64,000 nt of DNA from Plasmopara viticola (GCA_001695595.3 MBPM02000016.1:868001-932000); one strand, 5' to 3'. Shown: positions 18,557-31,524, numbered from the stretch's first letter. Translations and numbers: made by a program. The notes: generated by a model from the sequence alone, not told the origin.

Positions 18557-21232
18557 ATGTTTTAGTTACACCGCTGAATTCATGTTGAACAGGCGGATGG
18601 CGTCACAGTATTTACAAGAACGTCACAGTTAGTAATTGAATATGGTAGCAGCTCATTGGTCTAGATAAATATATTCACTTGGGTCTTTACTTTCCACTCA
18701 ATAGGTTAACAGTCGCAAACAACAGCCTCGCTTCACCACACCTCCACGGCGGATGGCTACTAAGCGCACCGAAGGCCTCTTAGGAGATGGTTACTACTAC
18801 TATTGAACATTCAAGATGAAGATGGCCTCGAGTCTTTTGGGGCACATTAAGGCCGCGAAGGTCGAGAACGAAATAACGAAGGCGTGGCTCGTGAATGACG
18901 CCAAGGCATTGGGAAAAATTGTTTAAGGCGTCGAGATTCAACACCAGACCAAGATTTGGTCTACTACTCGTGCCTTGGAGGCATAAAAACGCTTAGCGTT
19001 TCTACAATCGTTCCACACTACACAACCCTGTCACGATGACACGGCGCCTTCATGAGTTGAACATGGTGGAACATCTAGACGCGTTCGATGAGCTGGTCGT
19101 GGGATTCCAGACGACGGGGGAGCCGGAGGATGAATTAATACAGCTAGTGGTTCTTCTGAGCAGATGAGACGCACCCGCCCAATCAAATAAAAGTGATACA
19201 CGTAACAAAAAACACGATGAAAGTGCAGTGTTTGGACCGACAGTACGCCAACAAGATCGAATCGAACCTATGCAGTCTGAAGAAGAAGATGAAATTCCAA
19301 ATGCTTCAATGAATAAGGAGGAGTCCGACACAAATGAGTCAAATGTCGAGATGCTTCGATTACTGACCTCGGTACAATCTGAACTGACATAGTACAGAAC
19401 TCCTACACTGGATGCACAGGAAGTTCGATTGGTATTTCGTCCACAATGGGAACGTTCAAGGCGTACAGATGAACCAATGTTGTTGTTGGAGAATGGATCA
19501 GATGCCGATGAAAGTCTGGAGGGAAGCGAAGGACAACCATTCTCAAAGCGTACAAGTATTGATGAAGGCGGCCTTATAGCTGAAGCTGTTCTCGCTTACG
19601 CTGTGAGGTTTGGTGAAGATTTAGACTTGCTTTTCACGTATGCGCAGGTAATGTTAAATGACGGGGCAGAAGAGTGGCGGCAAGCGATGGACGCCGAATT
19701 ACAGTCGCATCACCAGAACAAATTATAGACACTTGTTTTACGAGAGTTGGTTGGGCGTACGAATGAATGCCGCTCGGTCTTTGCTAAGAAGCGTGACCAG
19801 AATGGATGTGTTGTGCGCTACAAAGCACGATTGGTGGCTAAAGGTTTTAAGCAGAAATACGGCGTGAATTTCTTCGAGACTTACTTTCCAGTGGCCAGCA
19901 TGAACTCAATTCGTGTTGTACTCGCAGTGTTTGCGGTATTAGGCTACAAAATGGAGCAGCTGGACGTCGACACCGCCTGTCTCAACATTGTGCTGTCGGA
20001 TCTTTTTTTCATGGAAGTTCCGATTGGTGTTAAAAGAGCTCAAGGATTGCGTGTCAGCTGAACCAAGCTATATATGAAATCAAGCAAGCTGCAAGCGCTT
20101 GAAACAAGACGATCAACCACGTCTGAAAGAAAATCAACTTCAAACGCTGTGGAGCGGATCAATGCATCTACGTGAAGAAAGTGAAAGAAAATTTTGTGTA
20201 CGTATGTCTTTATGCCGATGATATGATCATTGCCGCCGAGACGTGCGACGAGATTTTGGAGGTCAAGGGGATACTAAAAGGTGCTTTCAAGATGAAGGAT
20301 CTCGGTATGGCGAAGTTCATCTTGGGCATGGAGATCGATTACGACAAGACAGCTTCCACACTTATTATCAAGCAAACACGCTACATTAGTGACGTGGCTG
20401 AGCGATTTAGACACAAAAACACCAAGAATGTCGACAATCCGTGTACGTCCGGTCCAAGTTGTCAACATCACAGTCACCAAGTATAGAAGCTGAGCTTTCA
20501 GAGATGCGGTCAAGACCATATCGCTCACTGATTGGATGTCCGCTATATGTAACAATTGCACTCGGCCGGACATCGCATACATCTCGACACAACCGTCTAG
20601 ATTTCTCGAGAATCCGGGGCAACCACATTGGGTCGTATATTGCGATACTTAAATTCGAGAAAGGTGATTGTTGAATCTTTTTCGGATGCTGACTGGGGTA
20701 ACAACACGATGACAGACAGTCTGTCTCAGGTGTGCTGGTCAACATTGGAAAAGCTCCGGTTGTGTTCAAGTCCAAGTACCAGAGAACCGTCGCACTAAGT
20801 TCCGCAGAAGCAGAGTATATGGCGCTAAGTCTGTGCACACAAGAAGTACGTTGGACGCGCGCAATGATCAAGGACATGGAGGCACGCAAATATGGGAGAC
20901 ATCGCTTTATTCGGGAGAACACTCAGCATGGATTACTCAAGATTGGCTACATTGATACGAAGAGTCAGCTTGCAGATATGCTAACCAAGGCGCTTGGAAC
21001 TGAGATGCTCGACTTTCTGCGAGAGGTATCCAAAATCAAGGCCAAGTCAGCAACAAAGGATACACAACATTAGCGATGAGTGGGAGTGTTAAAATCACAC
21101 CGTTGAATGCATGTTGAACAGGCGGATGGCGTCACAGTATTTACAAGTACGTCACAGTTAGTAATTACACATAGTAGCCGTTCGTTGGTTTAGATAAATA
21201 TTTTCTCTTCGTTTTTTACTTTCTGCTCAACA
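18557..21232 (+). mobile_element. Copia element C2, internally deleted
   Basis: LTRs are at 18557-18703 and 21087-21232, with the polypurine tract GAGTGGGAG before the 3' LTR. Gag runs directly into the region after integrase: bases equivalent to C1 10849-12464 (1616 bp) are absent, so protease and integrase are gone. RT remains, with KARLVAKGFKQKYG at about 19820 and YADDMIIAAETCDEI at about 20212-20256. RNase H follows, with ALSSAEAEYMALS at about 20790. Stops and frameshifts break it into pieces. Its LTRs are not flanked by a clear target-site duplication. Confidence 0.9.
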
Positions 21233-21542
21233 CTTTAGTATCCCTTGGTCATTTTTTGCATATTCTATGCTGGATCCGCTCTGAAGTGAAAGATTCGTTC
21301 TACAAGGTGTATTTAATGCAACTGATTAATAAAGTTGAACAGTCTCTCGTTTGGCACATCAAGTGTTAGAGGGACACCACGAGAAAGGCACCCTTCAATT
21401 TAAAATGCTATAATCGAGTTGATGGTGGTGGGAACGTTTCCGATGTCATCATCGCTTTAAAAGGGTATCAAATTTGATGGCATTAAGTGAATGTGGGGTG
21501 AGACAGGTTAATGGTAGTCTTTTCTCTGATGATGCCATCTAG
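21233..21542. repeat. Cassette spacer: box and relic of M
   Basis: Sequence matching the right side of the copia insertion site, then the box (about 21280-21385), then a minus-strand relic of M starting at ATG 21538-21536. Its frame (MASSEKRLPLTCLTPHSLN) stops after about 30 codons because of a small deletion relative to the intact copy. Confidence 0.55.
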
Positions 21543-22467
21543 CTAGTTCCCGGCTGTATCCACGCGTTTGAAAATGGACCAAACGTCAATGAATATGTCT
21601 GGAAAGCCTCCTCTTGGTACAACAACAGGCCGATTGGTTTGGGGCATTAGTGCAGCATCAAACACATCAGCTGCAGGAATTTGCGCGAATGGATTATGTC
21701 CAGCGTTCCAAGGAGTTAGCAGTGGGACGGGCATTGACACGAGAGGCAATTGCCGACGCTGACGGAAGGAATCGAGTTCATTCAATGTTTGAGTATCCAG
21801 CGGAGCACTTCCAAAACTCACTTGATCCGCAACCACCACTCGGTTTCTTGCCCGTCGATAGAGAATGGCAACGCAGGCAAACGTTCCATTCACACGGCGG
21901 CCAAAAAACTTCAATAGAAGCACAGCTTTAAGCTGTGGAAGCAGTTCAAAGTATTGTTGGCAAGACGTTTGGGCCCTTGGAATGCTTCAGTTCGAAAACT
22001 CCACCTCGACAATCAGCCGTGGAGCAACAGGATCGTCGCCAGCTGAGGAGAATTCTGGTCGAAGAGCTGTATCGGGGCGTCGAATGACACGTCTTCCCGT
22101 AGTGGGAAACCGCATGACCATATCTCCACCACCTGCAGCCAAAATAAAGCCAGTATTGGCGGCGTAGTTGTCTAGTTGTCCACTGACTCTAGCCACAGCA
22201 CGTTCATGCGCAAGCCCCTGCACTTTCGTAATCACCAAGTCTGCTAATGTACCATTTCCGAGATACCGAGCTTCAATCAACACTGAGTGAAAACGGTTGA
22301 TGGAACTCTTGAGCCATTTTTTTTACTGAAACACGAGTTGCCACGACAACTTCCACGTCTTCTTCACCATCTTTGATCCTCCTCTTGAATTCTGCAATCG
22401 CTTTTTCCACTTGTGGTGCGGTCACTTTTCCTATCATCGACTGGTAGCCTCGCTGGATTGCAACCAT
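21543..22467 (-). pseudogene. D2, PD-(D/E)XK-like pseudogene
   Basis: From ATG 22467 the frame shifts at an eight-T run (about 22315-22323), where intact frames have seven. The rest is a single frame broken only by TGA at 21987-21985, immediately after the EVEFSN motif. The P-D...E-x-E residues remain. The TAG stop is 4 nt from the M start. Together with D3 it forms an inverted repeat. Confidence 0.72.
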
Positions 22468-22962
22468 GTGCGGCGTCGAATGAGAACACTGCCTCGGTGC
22501 TCATTGCCTCGTCGCCGGTTCCTTTCCCACTTCTCGGGGATGGGTTTAATGATGAATGACCAAACTGTTAAATCAAGAGTGGATCGTGTGCCCCTCCTAT
22601 CCTGTAAAAGGACTCGAGAGTATTTCTAGACACACTTCCCGGCCGCAGGGTGTATATAGTTAATAATCGCGGTGTCTAGGCTCTTTTTTGCAAAGGAAAA
22701 GCGGACGATGTGGCATAATTCTTTCCGTTCGCTTGCGTACGCACAATGAATGAAGAATACCGGAAGTGGCAGTAGGGACGGTTGAGATCCATTTCAATGA
22801 TTATGACATGCACTACGAAGACTTGAAATGACTTACTCATACAGATTGCAACCGTCTTCAGTGTTTTGTGGATGCTTCTCTCCATCGCGACATCACCCAT
22901 CTGATGGATTGCAACAATCAAAGCCCTCATCCAGCCAAACTTGCATATGTTGAGGCATTTTC
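22468..22962. repeat. Spacer of the D2/D3 inverted repeat
   Basis: The centre of the divergent D pair. It carries a plus-strand relic of the HADCYRLQ reading (about 22785-22900) and a minus-strand frame at 22676-22975. The same segment lies between D4/D5, D7/D8 and D9/D10. No intact gene is supported. Confidence 0.45.
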
Positions 22963-23947
22963 GTGTCGTATGCATTGTCTGAATTTAACCCTTCCCCAGA
23001 AGTGGGAAAGGAAACGGCGACGAGCACCGAGGCAGTGTTCTCATTCGACGCGACACCAATAATTGCAATCCAGCGAGGCTACCAGTCAATGATAGGAAAA
23101 GTGACCGCACCACAAGTGGAAAAAGCGATTGCAGAATTCAAGAGGAGGATCAAAGATGGTGAAGAAGACGTGGAAGTTGTCGTGGCAACTCGTGTTTCAG
23201 TAAAAAAAATGGCTCAAGAGTTCCATCAACCGTTTTCACTCAGTGTTTACTGAAGCTCGATATCTCGGAAATGAAACATTAGTAGCCTTGATGATCACGA
23301 AAGTGCGAGGACTTGCGCATGAACGCGCTGTGGCTAGTGTCATTGGACAACTGTACAACTCCGCCGTCAATACTGGCTTTATTTTGGCTGCAGGTGGTGG
23401 AGACATGGATATGAGGTTTCCCACTACGGGAAGACGTGTCATTCGACGTCCCGATACAGCTCTTGGACCACTATTCTCCTCAGCTGGCGACGATCCCGTT
23501 GCTTCACGGCTGATTGTCGAGGTGATATTTTAGAACCGAAGCATTCCAAGGGACCAAACATCGTGCCGAGAACATTTTAAATTGCTTCCACAACTTAACG
23601 CTGTGCTTCTTTTCGAGTCTTTTGGCCGCCGTGTGAACGGAACGTTTGCCTGCGTTGCCATTCTCTATCGACGGGCAAGAAATCGAGTGGTGAGTGCGGA
23701 TCTAGTGAGTTTTGGAAGTGCTCCGCTCGATACTCGTACATTGAATGAACTCGATTCCTTCCGTCAGCGTCGACAATTGCCTCTCGTGACAATGCCCGTC
23801 CCACTGCTAACTCCTTGGAACGCTGGAAACAATCCGTTCGTGCAGATTCCTGCAGCTGATGTGTTTGATGCTGCACTAATGCCCCAAACCAATCGGCCTG
23901 TTGTTGCACCACGAGGAGGCTTTCCAGACATATTCATTGACGTTTGA
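22963..23947 (+). pseudogene. D3, PD-(D/E)XK-like pseudogene
   Basis: The reading starts upstream of the conserved MIGKVTAPQ and shifts frame at an A-run near 23205. It meets TAG at 23531-23533 within the core (EVIF then stop where D1 has EVEFSN), and ends early at TGA 23947 because TGG has become TGA. The same TAG is found in D8 and D10, so the three are one subfamily. Confidence 0.72.
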
Positions 23948-24805
23948 TCCATTTTCACACTCGTTGATACAGCCTGGAACTAGCTAGGTGGTACTCAACT
24001 TTATCGTTCAAATGCATTCAAGACACCTTGGAGAACGAGCAGCTCCGATGACAAAGCAACGGAGCACCCCATATGAGAGCAAAACACACTAGACACACCT
24101 CAGATTACACATCGACACATTCTGAACGTCATATCAGTATAAACCGACCAAAAATATCAGCAGATAGCGAATGAAGTTAGCATCTATAGTATGACATTTG
24201 CGATGTGCTTGACTGAATCCGATTACTGATAATGATCAAGCATTAGGTCAACAACCAATTCACCTGTGAGAAACATCTAGTTATGCGATCGATCTATGAC
24301 AAATATTAAGCGAATGCCGCAATTATCACTATTTTTATGTAGAGTATTGATAGACATTCAAATCGTTATGGTCTTCGTCACAAAGCATTAGACCTGGAAG
24401 AACCTAATTTGTAACGATTTACCAATTATACAGGCTAAAGGCCTTCTGGTAGTAACTCTGTATTCTTTGTCTCAATGACCTCAAAAAATCTACAAAAATG
24501 TCATTGTACATGCCCAAAATTAGATTCATCGAGAAGATACTTAAAGGTTTAGAAAGCCACTAGCTAGAGAATCAACAGGCTTCGTCGACAAAGCAGAAAG
24601 AATACATTGAGAACAAAGACAAGACGGTCCGGAAAAAAAGTGTCGTGATTATCAAATCCTTTTCCCATAAAGAACATCAATCTTGATGTCTGAGAAAAAA
24701 GGTCGATTTCGATCTCTGTTGCTATGGGAAACGCTAGCATATGAAAAAAGGGACAAAAAGCTTAAGACCTGAAATGCGGATATATCAATTATTTGAAAGC
24801 GGTTT
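23948..24805. repeat. Cassette spacer after D3
   Basis: Begins with a shortened box (about 24000-24040) and continues as AT-rich sequence also found at 50569-51424, 58987-59880 and, inverted, at 35337-36095. No open frame is conserved in register. The repeat-unit point used here to define units is at 24356. Confidence 0.5.
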
Positions 24806-25018
24806 TCAAACTGCGACTCGATGACAACCTACTACGGTAACTCTAGCAAGAATTACCAATCCATGACCAGTGCTAGGGTTAGGCAAATATGGTGGAGACA
24901 GAAGACACGAGATAGATTGCGATAGAAGGATGGCAATTCTTGCGAATGGAGTGCCATTGATGTCGGCATAATTTGCAAGCGTGACCGCAAATGGAGGAAG
25001 CGCGAGGCCACCAGCCAA
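24806..25018 (-). pseudogene. M-like (MAGG type) fragment, copy 1
   Basis: A frame of about 70 codons (AGGLALPPFAVTL, ADINGTPFARIAILLSQ, PNPSTGHGL) matches the C-terminal two thirds of M at the residue level, so it is a diverged paralogue that lost its N-terminus. Its unbroken frame is kept in all five copies. Upstream (25020-25180), a short DQYKSLSTTLITTNTAG reading in another frame may be its lost N-terminal part. Confidence 0.5.
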
Positions 25019-25180
25019 AACCGGAATGATTATCTCGCTACTAAAATTTCACAGAACTGGGTAAGAGTTTCCAAAGGTCATATTATACTCATAGTAGATT
25101 GAGTAGAAGAAGCCACGACGCCAGCAGTGTTAGTTGTGATTAAAGTAGTAGATAAGCTTTTGTATTGGTCATCTTATAAA

Positions 25181-25945
25181 CTAGTCGCAGATATTGCGCA
25201 GCTTAATGGAGGCCAGATAATACGCAACACAAAATGCCAATCCAGCAGTAACAGCACCAGCGGGAGCTAGAAAGACTTGAATTCTCGATACAGCATGAAG
25301 ACTTTTGCCACCTCCCATAAGATCGAATGCATTTTTCGAGTTTTGTTGGTCAAGAGCGGTAAAGACTGATCCTTCAGCACCCCCCCGGGTGTGAAGCCAT
25401 TTTGAAAATACCCACGCTATCAACAGCTGTCATGAATGACGAAGTAACCAAGTTATCAAGCGATTGCACTGCTCCGCTTGACCCTTGATTTTCAACCAAT
25501 CCAAAATTGAAAGCTGGCCTATGCTTGACATACGTGTTGTAATCCGTTTCAGTCAGAGCCCTAGATGTTGCATTTTGATTTGCATAGACCTGATTCGTTT
25601 GGTCTGTAGTTATGTCGATAACAACTTGAATACTATCAATGAATTGCCATGCGCCGGCCTTAAATACCAATTGATCGATTGAACAGGTTGCAGTTGAAGT
25701 GATCGAACCGGACCCGCCATTTAAAGTTTGAAGCTTGATTTGAAGCTCAATGACATCTTCTTCTATTTTACAAAAGCGTCTTGCAAAGAAATGATTCAAG
25801 AATTAAATCAGATTTGCTTATCATACTGACCAGTGTTGCCGGTTGAATCTCGAAACCAAGTCCATCTCTCATCACGGAAGAGCGTCTCAGCTGGAGCTGG
25901 TTTGACGGAGTATTCGAAAGCAGATATATCGTAAGCAGAAGACAT
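25181..25945 (-). pseudogene. A1 protein, copy 2, full length with frame breaks
   Basis: From ATG 25945 to TAG 25183-25181, 765 bp. A frame break near 25800 separates the N-terminal 45 codons. A second break at the seven-C (seven-G on the coding strand) run at about 25380-25386 separates the middle domain from the C-terminal AEGSVFTALDQQNS part. The C-terminus has a hydrophobic segment (AGAVTAGLAFCVAYYLASI) that could span a membrane. The whole layout is repeated in four other copies. Confidence 0.6.
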
Positions 25946-26003
25946 AATTTGTGCGATTATATAAATGTTGATTATATTTTACCTGCCGAAAATATGAAGC
26001 ACC

Positions 26004-26189
26004 ATGAGCGAAACAAGAATCATTGATTTGTCGAATACGACGGATGATCAACTCATGAGATTTGCCAATTCTCTTAGTGTCAATAACATCAAATTGATTT
26101 CAAAACAACAGCAAACACTATTGCATAAGCAATATGAACAATTCCATGATCGGCGGTCAACACTGGGTGGCAGTCTCACACAGAGTTAA
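26004..26189 (+). CDS. A2 small protein, copy 2
   Basis: An intact 61-codon copy (MSETRIIDLSNTTDDQLMRF), divergent from A1 copy 2. It differs from copy 1 at a few residues (for example D for G at position 8, S for G near position 25). The downstream A3-like relic extends to about 26449. Confidence 0.55.
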   Translation: MSETRIIDLSNTTDDQLMRFANSLSVNNIKLISKQQQTLLHKQYEQFHDRRSTLGGSLTQS

Positions 26190-26449
26190 GGCTCACTTCG
26201 ATCCTCTAGGTTTACGGAGACCTCGCGTGATTCCAAATGATTGTTTCTTCCGTGAAATCGGTATTCAAAATTCACGGTTTGGACTCTGTGGATAGTATAC
26301 TGTTCTGTGGCTCGATACTGCAACACAATCAATTGAATTAGTTTCTCAAGCATTTCGACGATCAACTTTCTTGATATACACAAAGAAATGGATGTTGAAT
26401 ATATTAATACGCACGAGCCAGAGCCAATCCGCATTGATGGGTACTAGTA

Positions 26450-26981
26450 CTTGTTATCAGCTCCTTAACCGAAGGCAGAAGTCAAAGCTACGTCACAGCT
26501 TACCCGGATGATTATAATCGCACCACTTTGAACAGCTCTCCAGCCAAGGTAAAGTTGGAAAACGTACCTTGTTTTGCGCAGTTGCGTGCTAAGTATTAGA
26601 AGGATCATAGTTTGTGTATGATGTCACACTCTGGAGCGCTCCAGTGGAAATCGCATTATTGGACTATCGTTCGAGTGTATCTGTCGATCTCGATTTGAAG
26701 TACTTATCAGCGTAGTTTAATTTGGTGTCTATTTATCCTTTAAGTCATTGCAAAAGGATCTCTGAGTCATTTGAGTCTTTACTTTTTACCAATATCCAAG
26801 ATTATATACTTATTAAAGGTCAAGTATGATGGAGACAAAAATGTCATGGTATTGACTAAAAAAAGGTGGGAGGAACTTTTAAAAAGTGGTGACTCGGTGA
26901 CTCATGCTGATCTTATGTCTAGAGTTTCTGTAGTCGGCTAAAAGGTGGTGACTCATGGTGACTCATTCGATTAATGCCATA
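26450..26981. repeat. Cassette spacer left of copia C3
   Basis: Equivalent to 14325-14845 of the copia-free unit. It ends with four TGACTC motifs at about 26886-26965 and then the copia left flank ATTAATGCCATA. No gene is seen. Confidence 0.55.
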
Positions 26982-29657
26982 TGTTTAAATTACACCGCTG
27001 AATTCATGTTGAACAGGCGGATGGCGTCACAGTATTTACAAGAACGTCACAGTTAGTAATTGAATATGGTAGCAGTTCATTGGTCTAGATAAATATATTG
27101 AGTTGGGCTTTTACTTATTACTCAATAGGTTAACAGTCGCAAACAACAGCCTCGCTTCACCACATCTCCAAGTCGGATGACTACTAAGCGCACCGAAGGC
27201 CTCTTAAGAGATGGTCACTACTACTATTGAACATTCAAGATGAAGATGGCCCTCGCAAGAAAAGAGTCTTCTGGGCCACATTATGGGTGCGAAGGACGAG
27301 AACGAAATAATGGAGACGTGGCTCGTGAATGACGCCAAGGCATTGGGAAACATTGTTCAAGGCGTCGAGATTCAACACCAGACCAAGATTTGGTCTACTA
27401 CTCGTGCCTTGGAGGCATAAAAACGCTTCGCGTTTCTACAATCGTTCCACACTACACAACCCTGTCACGATGACACGGCGCCTTCATGAGTTAAACATGG
27501 TGGAACATCTGGACGCGTTCGATGAGCTGGTCGTGGGATTCCAGACGACGGGGGAGCCGGAGGATGAATTAATACAGCTAGTGGTTCTTCTGAGCAGATG
27601 AGACGCACCCGCCCAATCAAATAAAAGTGATACACGTAACAAAAAACACGATGAAAGTGCAGTGTTTGGGCCGACAGTACGCCAACAAGATCGAATCGAA
27701 CCTATGCAGTCTGAAGAAGAAGATGAAATCCCAAATGCTTCAATGAATGAGGAGGAGTCCGACACAAATGAGTCAAATGTCAAGATGCTTCGATTACTGA
27801 CCTCAGTACAATCTGAACTGACAGAGTACAGAACTCCTACACTGGATGCACAGGAAGTTCGATTGGTATTTCGTCCACAATGGGAACGTTCAAGGCGTAC
27901 AGATGAACCAATGTTGTTGTTGGAGAATGGATCAGATGCCGATGAAAGTCTGGAAGGAAGCGAAGGACACCATTCTCAAAGCGTACAAGTATTGAAGAAG
28001 GCGGCCTTATAGCTGAAGCTATTCTCGCTTACGCTGTGAGGTTTGGTGAAGATTTAGACTTGCCTTTCACGTATGCGCAGGCAATGTTAAATGACGAGGC
28101 AGAACAGTGGCGACAAGCGATGGACGCCGAATTACAGTCGCATCACCAGAACAAATTATAGACACTCGTTTTACGAGAGTTGGTTGGGCGTACGAATGAA
28201 TGCCGCTCGGTCTTTGCTAAGAAGCGTGACCAGAATGGATGTGTTGTGCGCTACAAAGCACGATTGGTGGCCAAAGGTTTATAGCAGAAATACGGCGTAA
28301 ATTTCTTCGAGACTTACTTTCCAGTGGCCAGCATGAACTTAATTCGAGTTGTACTCGCAGTGTGTGCGATATTAGGCTACAAAATGGAGCAGCTGGACGT
28401 CGACACCGCCTGTCTCAACAGTGTACTGTCGGATCGTGTTCACATGAAAGTTCCGATTGGCGTAAAGGTAGCTCAAGATTTGCGTGTCAGCTGAACCAAG
28501 CTATATATGAATTCAAGCAAGCTGCTAGCGCTTGAAACAAGACCAACAACCACGTCTGAAAGAAGAACGATTTCAAACGCTGTGGAGCAGATCAATGCAT
28601 CTACGTGAAGAAAGTGAAAGAGGATTTTGTGTACGTATGTCTTTATGCCGATGATATGATCATTGCCGCCGAGACGTGCGACGAGATTTTGGAGGTCAAG
28701 GGGATACTAAAAGGTGCTTTCAAGATGAAGGATCTCGGAATGGCGAAGTTCATCTTGGGCATGGAGATCGATTACGACAAGACAGCTTCCACACTTATTA
28801 TCAAGCAAACACGCTACATTAGTGACGTGGCTGAGCGATTAAGACACAAAATCGCCAAGAATGTCGACAATCCGTGTACGTCCGGTCCAAGTTGTCAACA
28901 TCACAGTCACCAAGTATAGAAGCTGAGCTTTCAGAGATGCGGTCAAGACCATATCGCTCACTGATTGGATGTCCGCTATATGTAACAATTGCACTCGGCC
29001 GGACATCGCATACATCTCGACACAACCGTCTAGATTTCTCGAGAATCCGGGGCAACCACATTGGGTCGTGTATTGCGATACTTAAATTCGAGAAAGGTGA
29101 TTGTTGAATTTTTTCGGATGCTGACTGGGGTAACAACACGATGACAGACAGTCTGTCTCAGGTGTGCTGGTCAACATTGGAAAAGCTCCGGTTGTGTTCA
29201 AGTCCAAGTACCAGAGAACCGTCGCACTAAGTTCCGCAGAAGCAGAGTATATGGCGCTAAGTTTGTGCACACAAGAAGTACGTTAAACGCGCGCAATGAT
29301 CAAGGACATGGAGGCACGCAAATATGGGAGACATCGCTTTATTCGGGAGAACACTCAGCATGGATTACTCAAGATTGGCTACATTGATACGAAGAGTCAG
29401 CTTGCAGATATGCTAATCAAGGCGCTTGGAAGTAAGATGCTCGACTTTCTGCGAGAGGTATCCAAAATCAAGGCCAAGTCAGCAACAAAGGATACACAAC
29501 ATTAGCGGTGAGTGGGAGTGTACACCGTTGAATGCATGTTGAACAGGCGGATGGCGTCACAGTATTTACAAGTACGTCACAGTTAGTAATTACATATGGT
29601 AGCCGTTCATTGGTTTAGATAAATATTTTCTCTTCGTTTTTTACTTTCTGCTCAACA
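26982..29657 (+). mobile_element. Copia element C3, internally deleted
   Basis: LTRs at 26982-27130 (approximate right end) and 29519-29657. The protease-integrase deletion has the same junction as C2 (…CTGAGCAG/ATGAGACG… at about 27591-27605). RT (YADDMIIAAETCDEI at about 28644-28688) and RNase H remain in pieces. The start of the 3' LTR is shortened (TGTACACC where C2 has TGTTAAAATCACACC), a change shared with C4, C5 and C6. Confidence 0.9.
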
Positions 29658-29966
29658 CTTTAGTATCTCTTGGTCATTTTTATATATCCTATGCTGGTTT
29701 CGCTCTGAAGTGAAAGATTCGTTCTCCAAGGTGTATTTAAAGCAATTGATTCATAAAGTTGAGCAGTTCTTCGTTGGGCACATAAAGTGTCAGAGAGACA
29801 CCACGAGAAAGGCACCCTTCAGTTTGAAATTCTATAATCGAGTTGATGGTGGTGGGAACGTTTCCGATGTCATCATCGCTTTAAAAGGGTATCAAATTTG
29901 ATGGCATTAAGTGAATGTGGGGTGAGACAGGTTAATGGTAGTCTTTTCTCTGATGATGCCATCTAG
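29658..29966. repeat. Cassette spacer: box and relic of M
   Basis: Equivalent to 21233-21542: the box is at about 29710-29810, followed by the minus-strand truncated M relic beginning at about 29962. Confidence 0.5.
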
Positions 29967-30871
29967 CTAGTTCCCGGCTGTATCCACGCGTTTGAAAATG
30001 GACCAAACGTCAATGAATATGTCTGGAAAGCCTCCTCTTGGTACAACAACAGGCCGATTGGTTTGGGGCATTAGTGCAGCATCAAACACATCAGCTGGAG
30101 GAATTTGCGCGAATGGATTATGTCCAGCGTTCCAAGGAGTTAGCAGTGGGACGGGCATTGGCACGAGAGGCAATTGCCGACGCTGACGGAAGGAATCGAG
30201 TTCATTCAATGTTTGAGTATCAAGCGGAGCACTTCCAAAACTCACTTGATCCGCAACCACCACTCGGTTTCTTGCCCGTCGATAGAGAATGGCAAACGTT
30301 CCATTCACACGGCGGCCAAAAAACTTAAATAGAAGCACAGCTTTAAGCTGTGGAAGCAGTTCAAAGTATTGTTGGCAAGACGTTTGGGCCCTTGGAATGC
30401 TTCAGTTCGAAAACTCCACCTCGACAATCAGCCGTGGAGCAACAGGATCGTCGCCAGCTGAGGAGAATTCTGGTCGAAGAGCTGTATCGGGGCGTCGAAT
30501 GACACGTCTTCCCGTAGTGGGAAACCGCATGACCATGTCTCCACCACCTGCAGCCAAAATAAAGCCAGTATTGGCGGCGTAGTTGTCTAGTTGTCCACTG
30601 ACTCTAGCCATAGCACAAGCCCCTGCACTTTCGTGATCACCAAGTCTGCTAATGTACCATTTCCGAGATATCGAGCTTCAATCAACTCTGAGTGAAAACG
30701 GTTGATGGAACTCTTGAGCCATTTTTTTACTGAAACACGAGTTGCCACGACAACTTCCACGTCTTCTTCACCATCTTTGATCCTCCTCTTGAATTCTGCA
30801 ATCGCTTTTTCCACTTGTGGTGCGGTCACTTTTCCTATCATCGACTGGTAGCCTTGCTGGATTGCAATCAT
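29967..30871 (-). pseudogene. D4, PD-(D/E)XK-like pseudogene
   Basis: The frame is open from ATG 30871 until a roughly 10-bp deletion near 30615 shifts it. It carries the shared TGA after EVEFSN at about 30402, and has a 9-bp in-frame deletion giving NGTFAILYRR. D6 shares that 9-bp deletion, which pairs D4 with the inverted copy D6. Confidence 0.7.
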
Positions 30872-31432
30872 GTGCGGCGTCGAATGAGAACACTGGCTCG
30901 GTGCTCATTGCCTCGTCGCCGGTTCCTTTCCCACTTCTCGGGGATGGGTTAAATGATGAATGACCAAACTGTTAAATCAAGAGTGGATCGTGTGCCCCTC
31001 CTATCCTGAAAAAGGGCTCGAGAGTACCCTTAGACATACTTCCCGGACGCAGGGTGTATATAGTTAATAATCGCGGTGTCTAGGCTCTTTTTTGCAAAGG
31101 AAAAGCGGACGATGTGGCATAATTCTTTCCGTTCGCTTGCGTACGCACAATGAATGAAGAATACCGGAAGTGGCAGTAGGGACGGTTGAGATCCATTTCA
31201 ATGATAATGACATGCACTACGAAGACTTGTAATGACTTACTCATACACATTGCAACCGTCTTCAGTGATTTGTGGATGCTTCTCTCCATCGCGACATCAC
31301 CCATCTGATGGATTGCAACAGTCAAAGCCCTCATCCAGCCAAACTTGCATATGTTGAGGCATTTTCGTGTCGTATGCATTTTCTGAATTTAAACCTTCCC
31401 CAGTAGTGGGAAAGGAAACGGCGACGAGCACC

Positions 31433-31524
31433 GAGGCAGTGTTCTCATTCGACGCGACACCAATGGTTGCAATCCAGCGAGGCAGTGTTCTCATTCGACG
31501 CGACACCAATGGTTGCAATCCAGC
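31433..31524. repeat. 46-bp tandem duplication upstream of D5
   Basis: A 46-bp segment beginning GAGGCAGTGTTCTCATTCGA is present twice head to tail. D3, D8 and D10 have it once. It duplicates part of the sequence coding the D N-terminus. Confidence 0.85.

Noticed and set aside
18557..21232. Fresh independent copia insertion with target-site duplication
   Set aside because: The flanks (GCCATA and CTTTAG) do not match as a direct repeat and are the same in every copy, so the copies come from duplication of a single site.
21614..21931. Open frames of about 100 codons antisense to every D copy
   Set aside because: Shadows of D on the opposite strand; they carry no domain and follow D codon structure.
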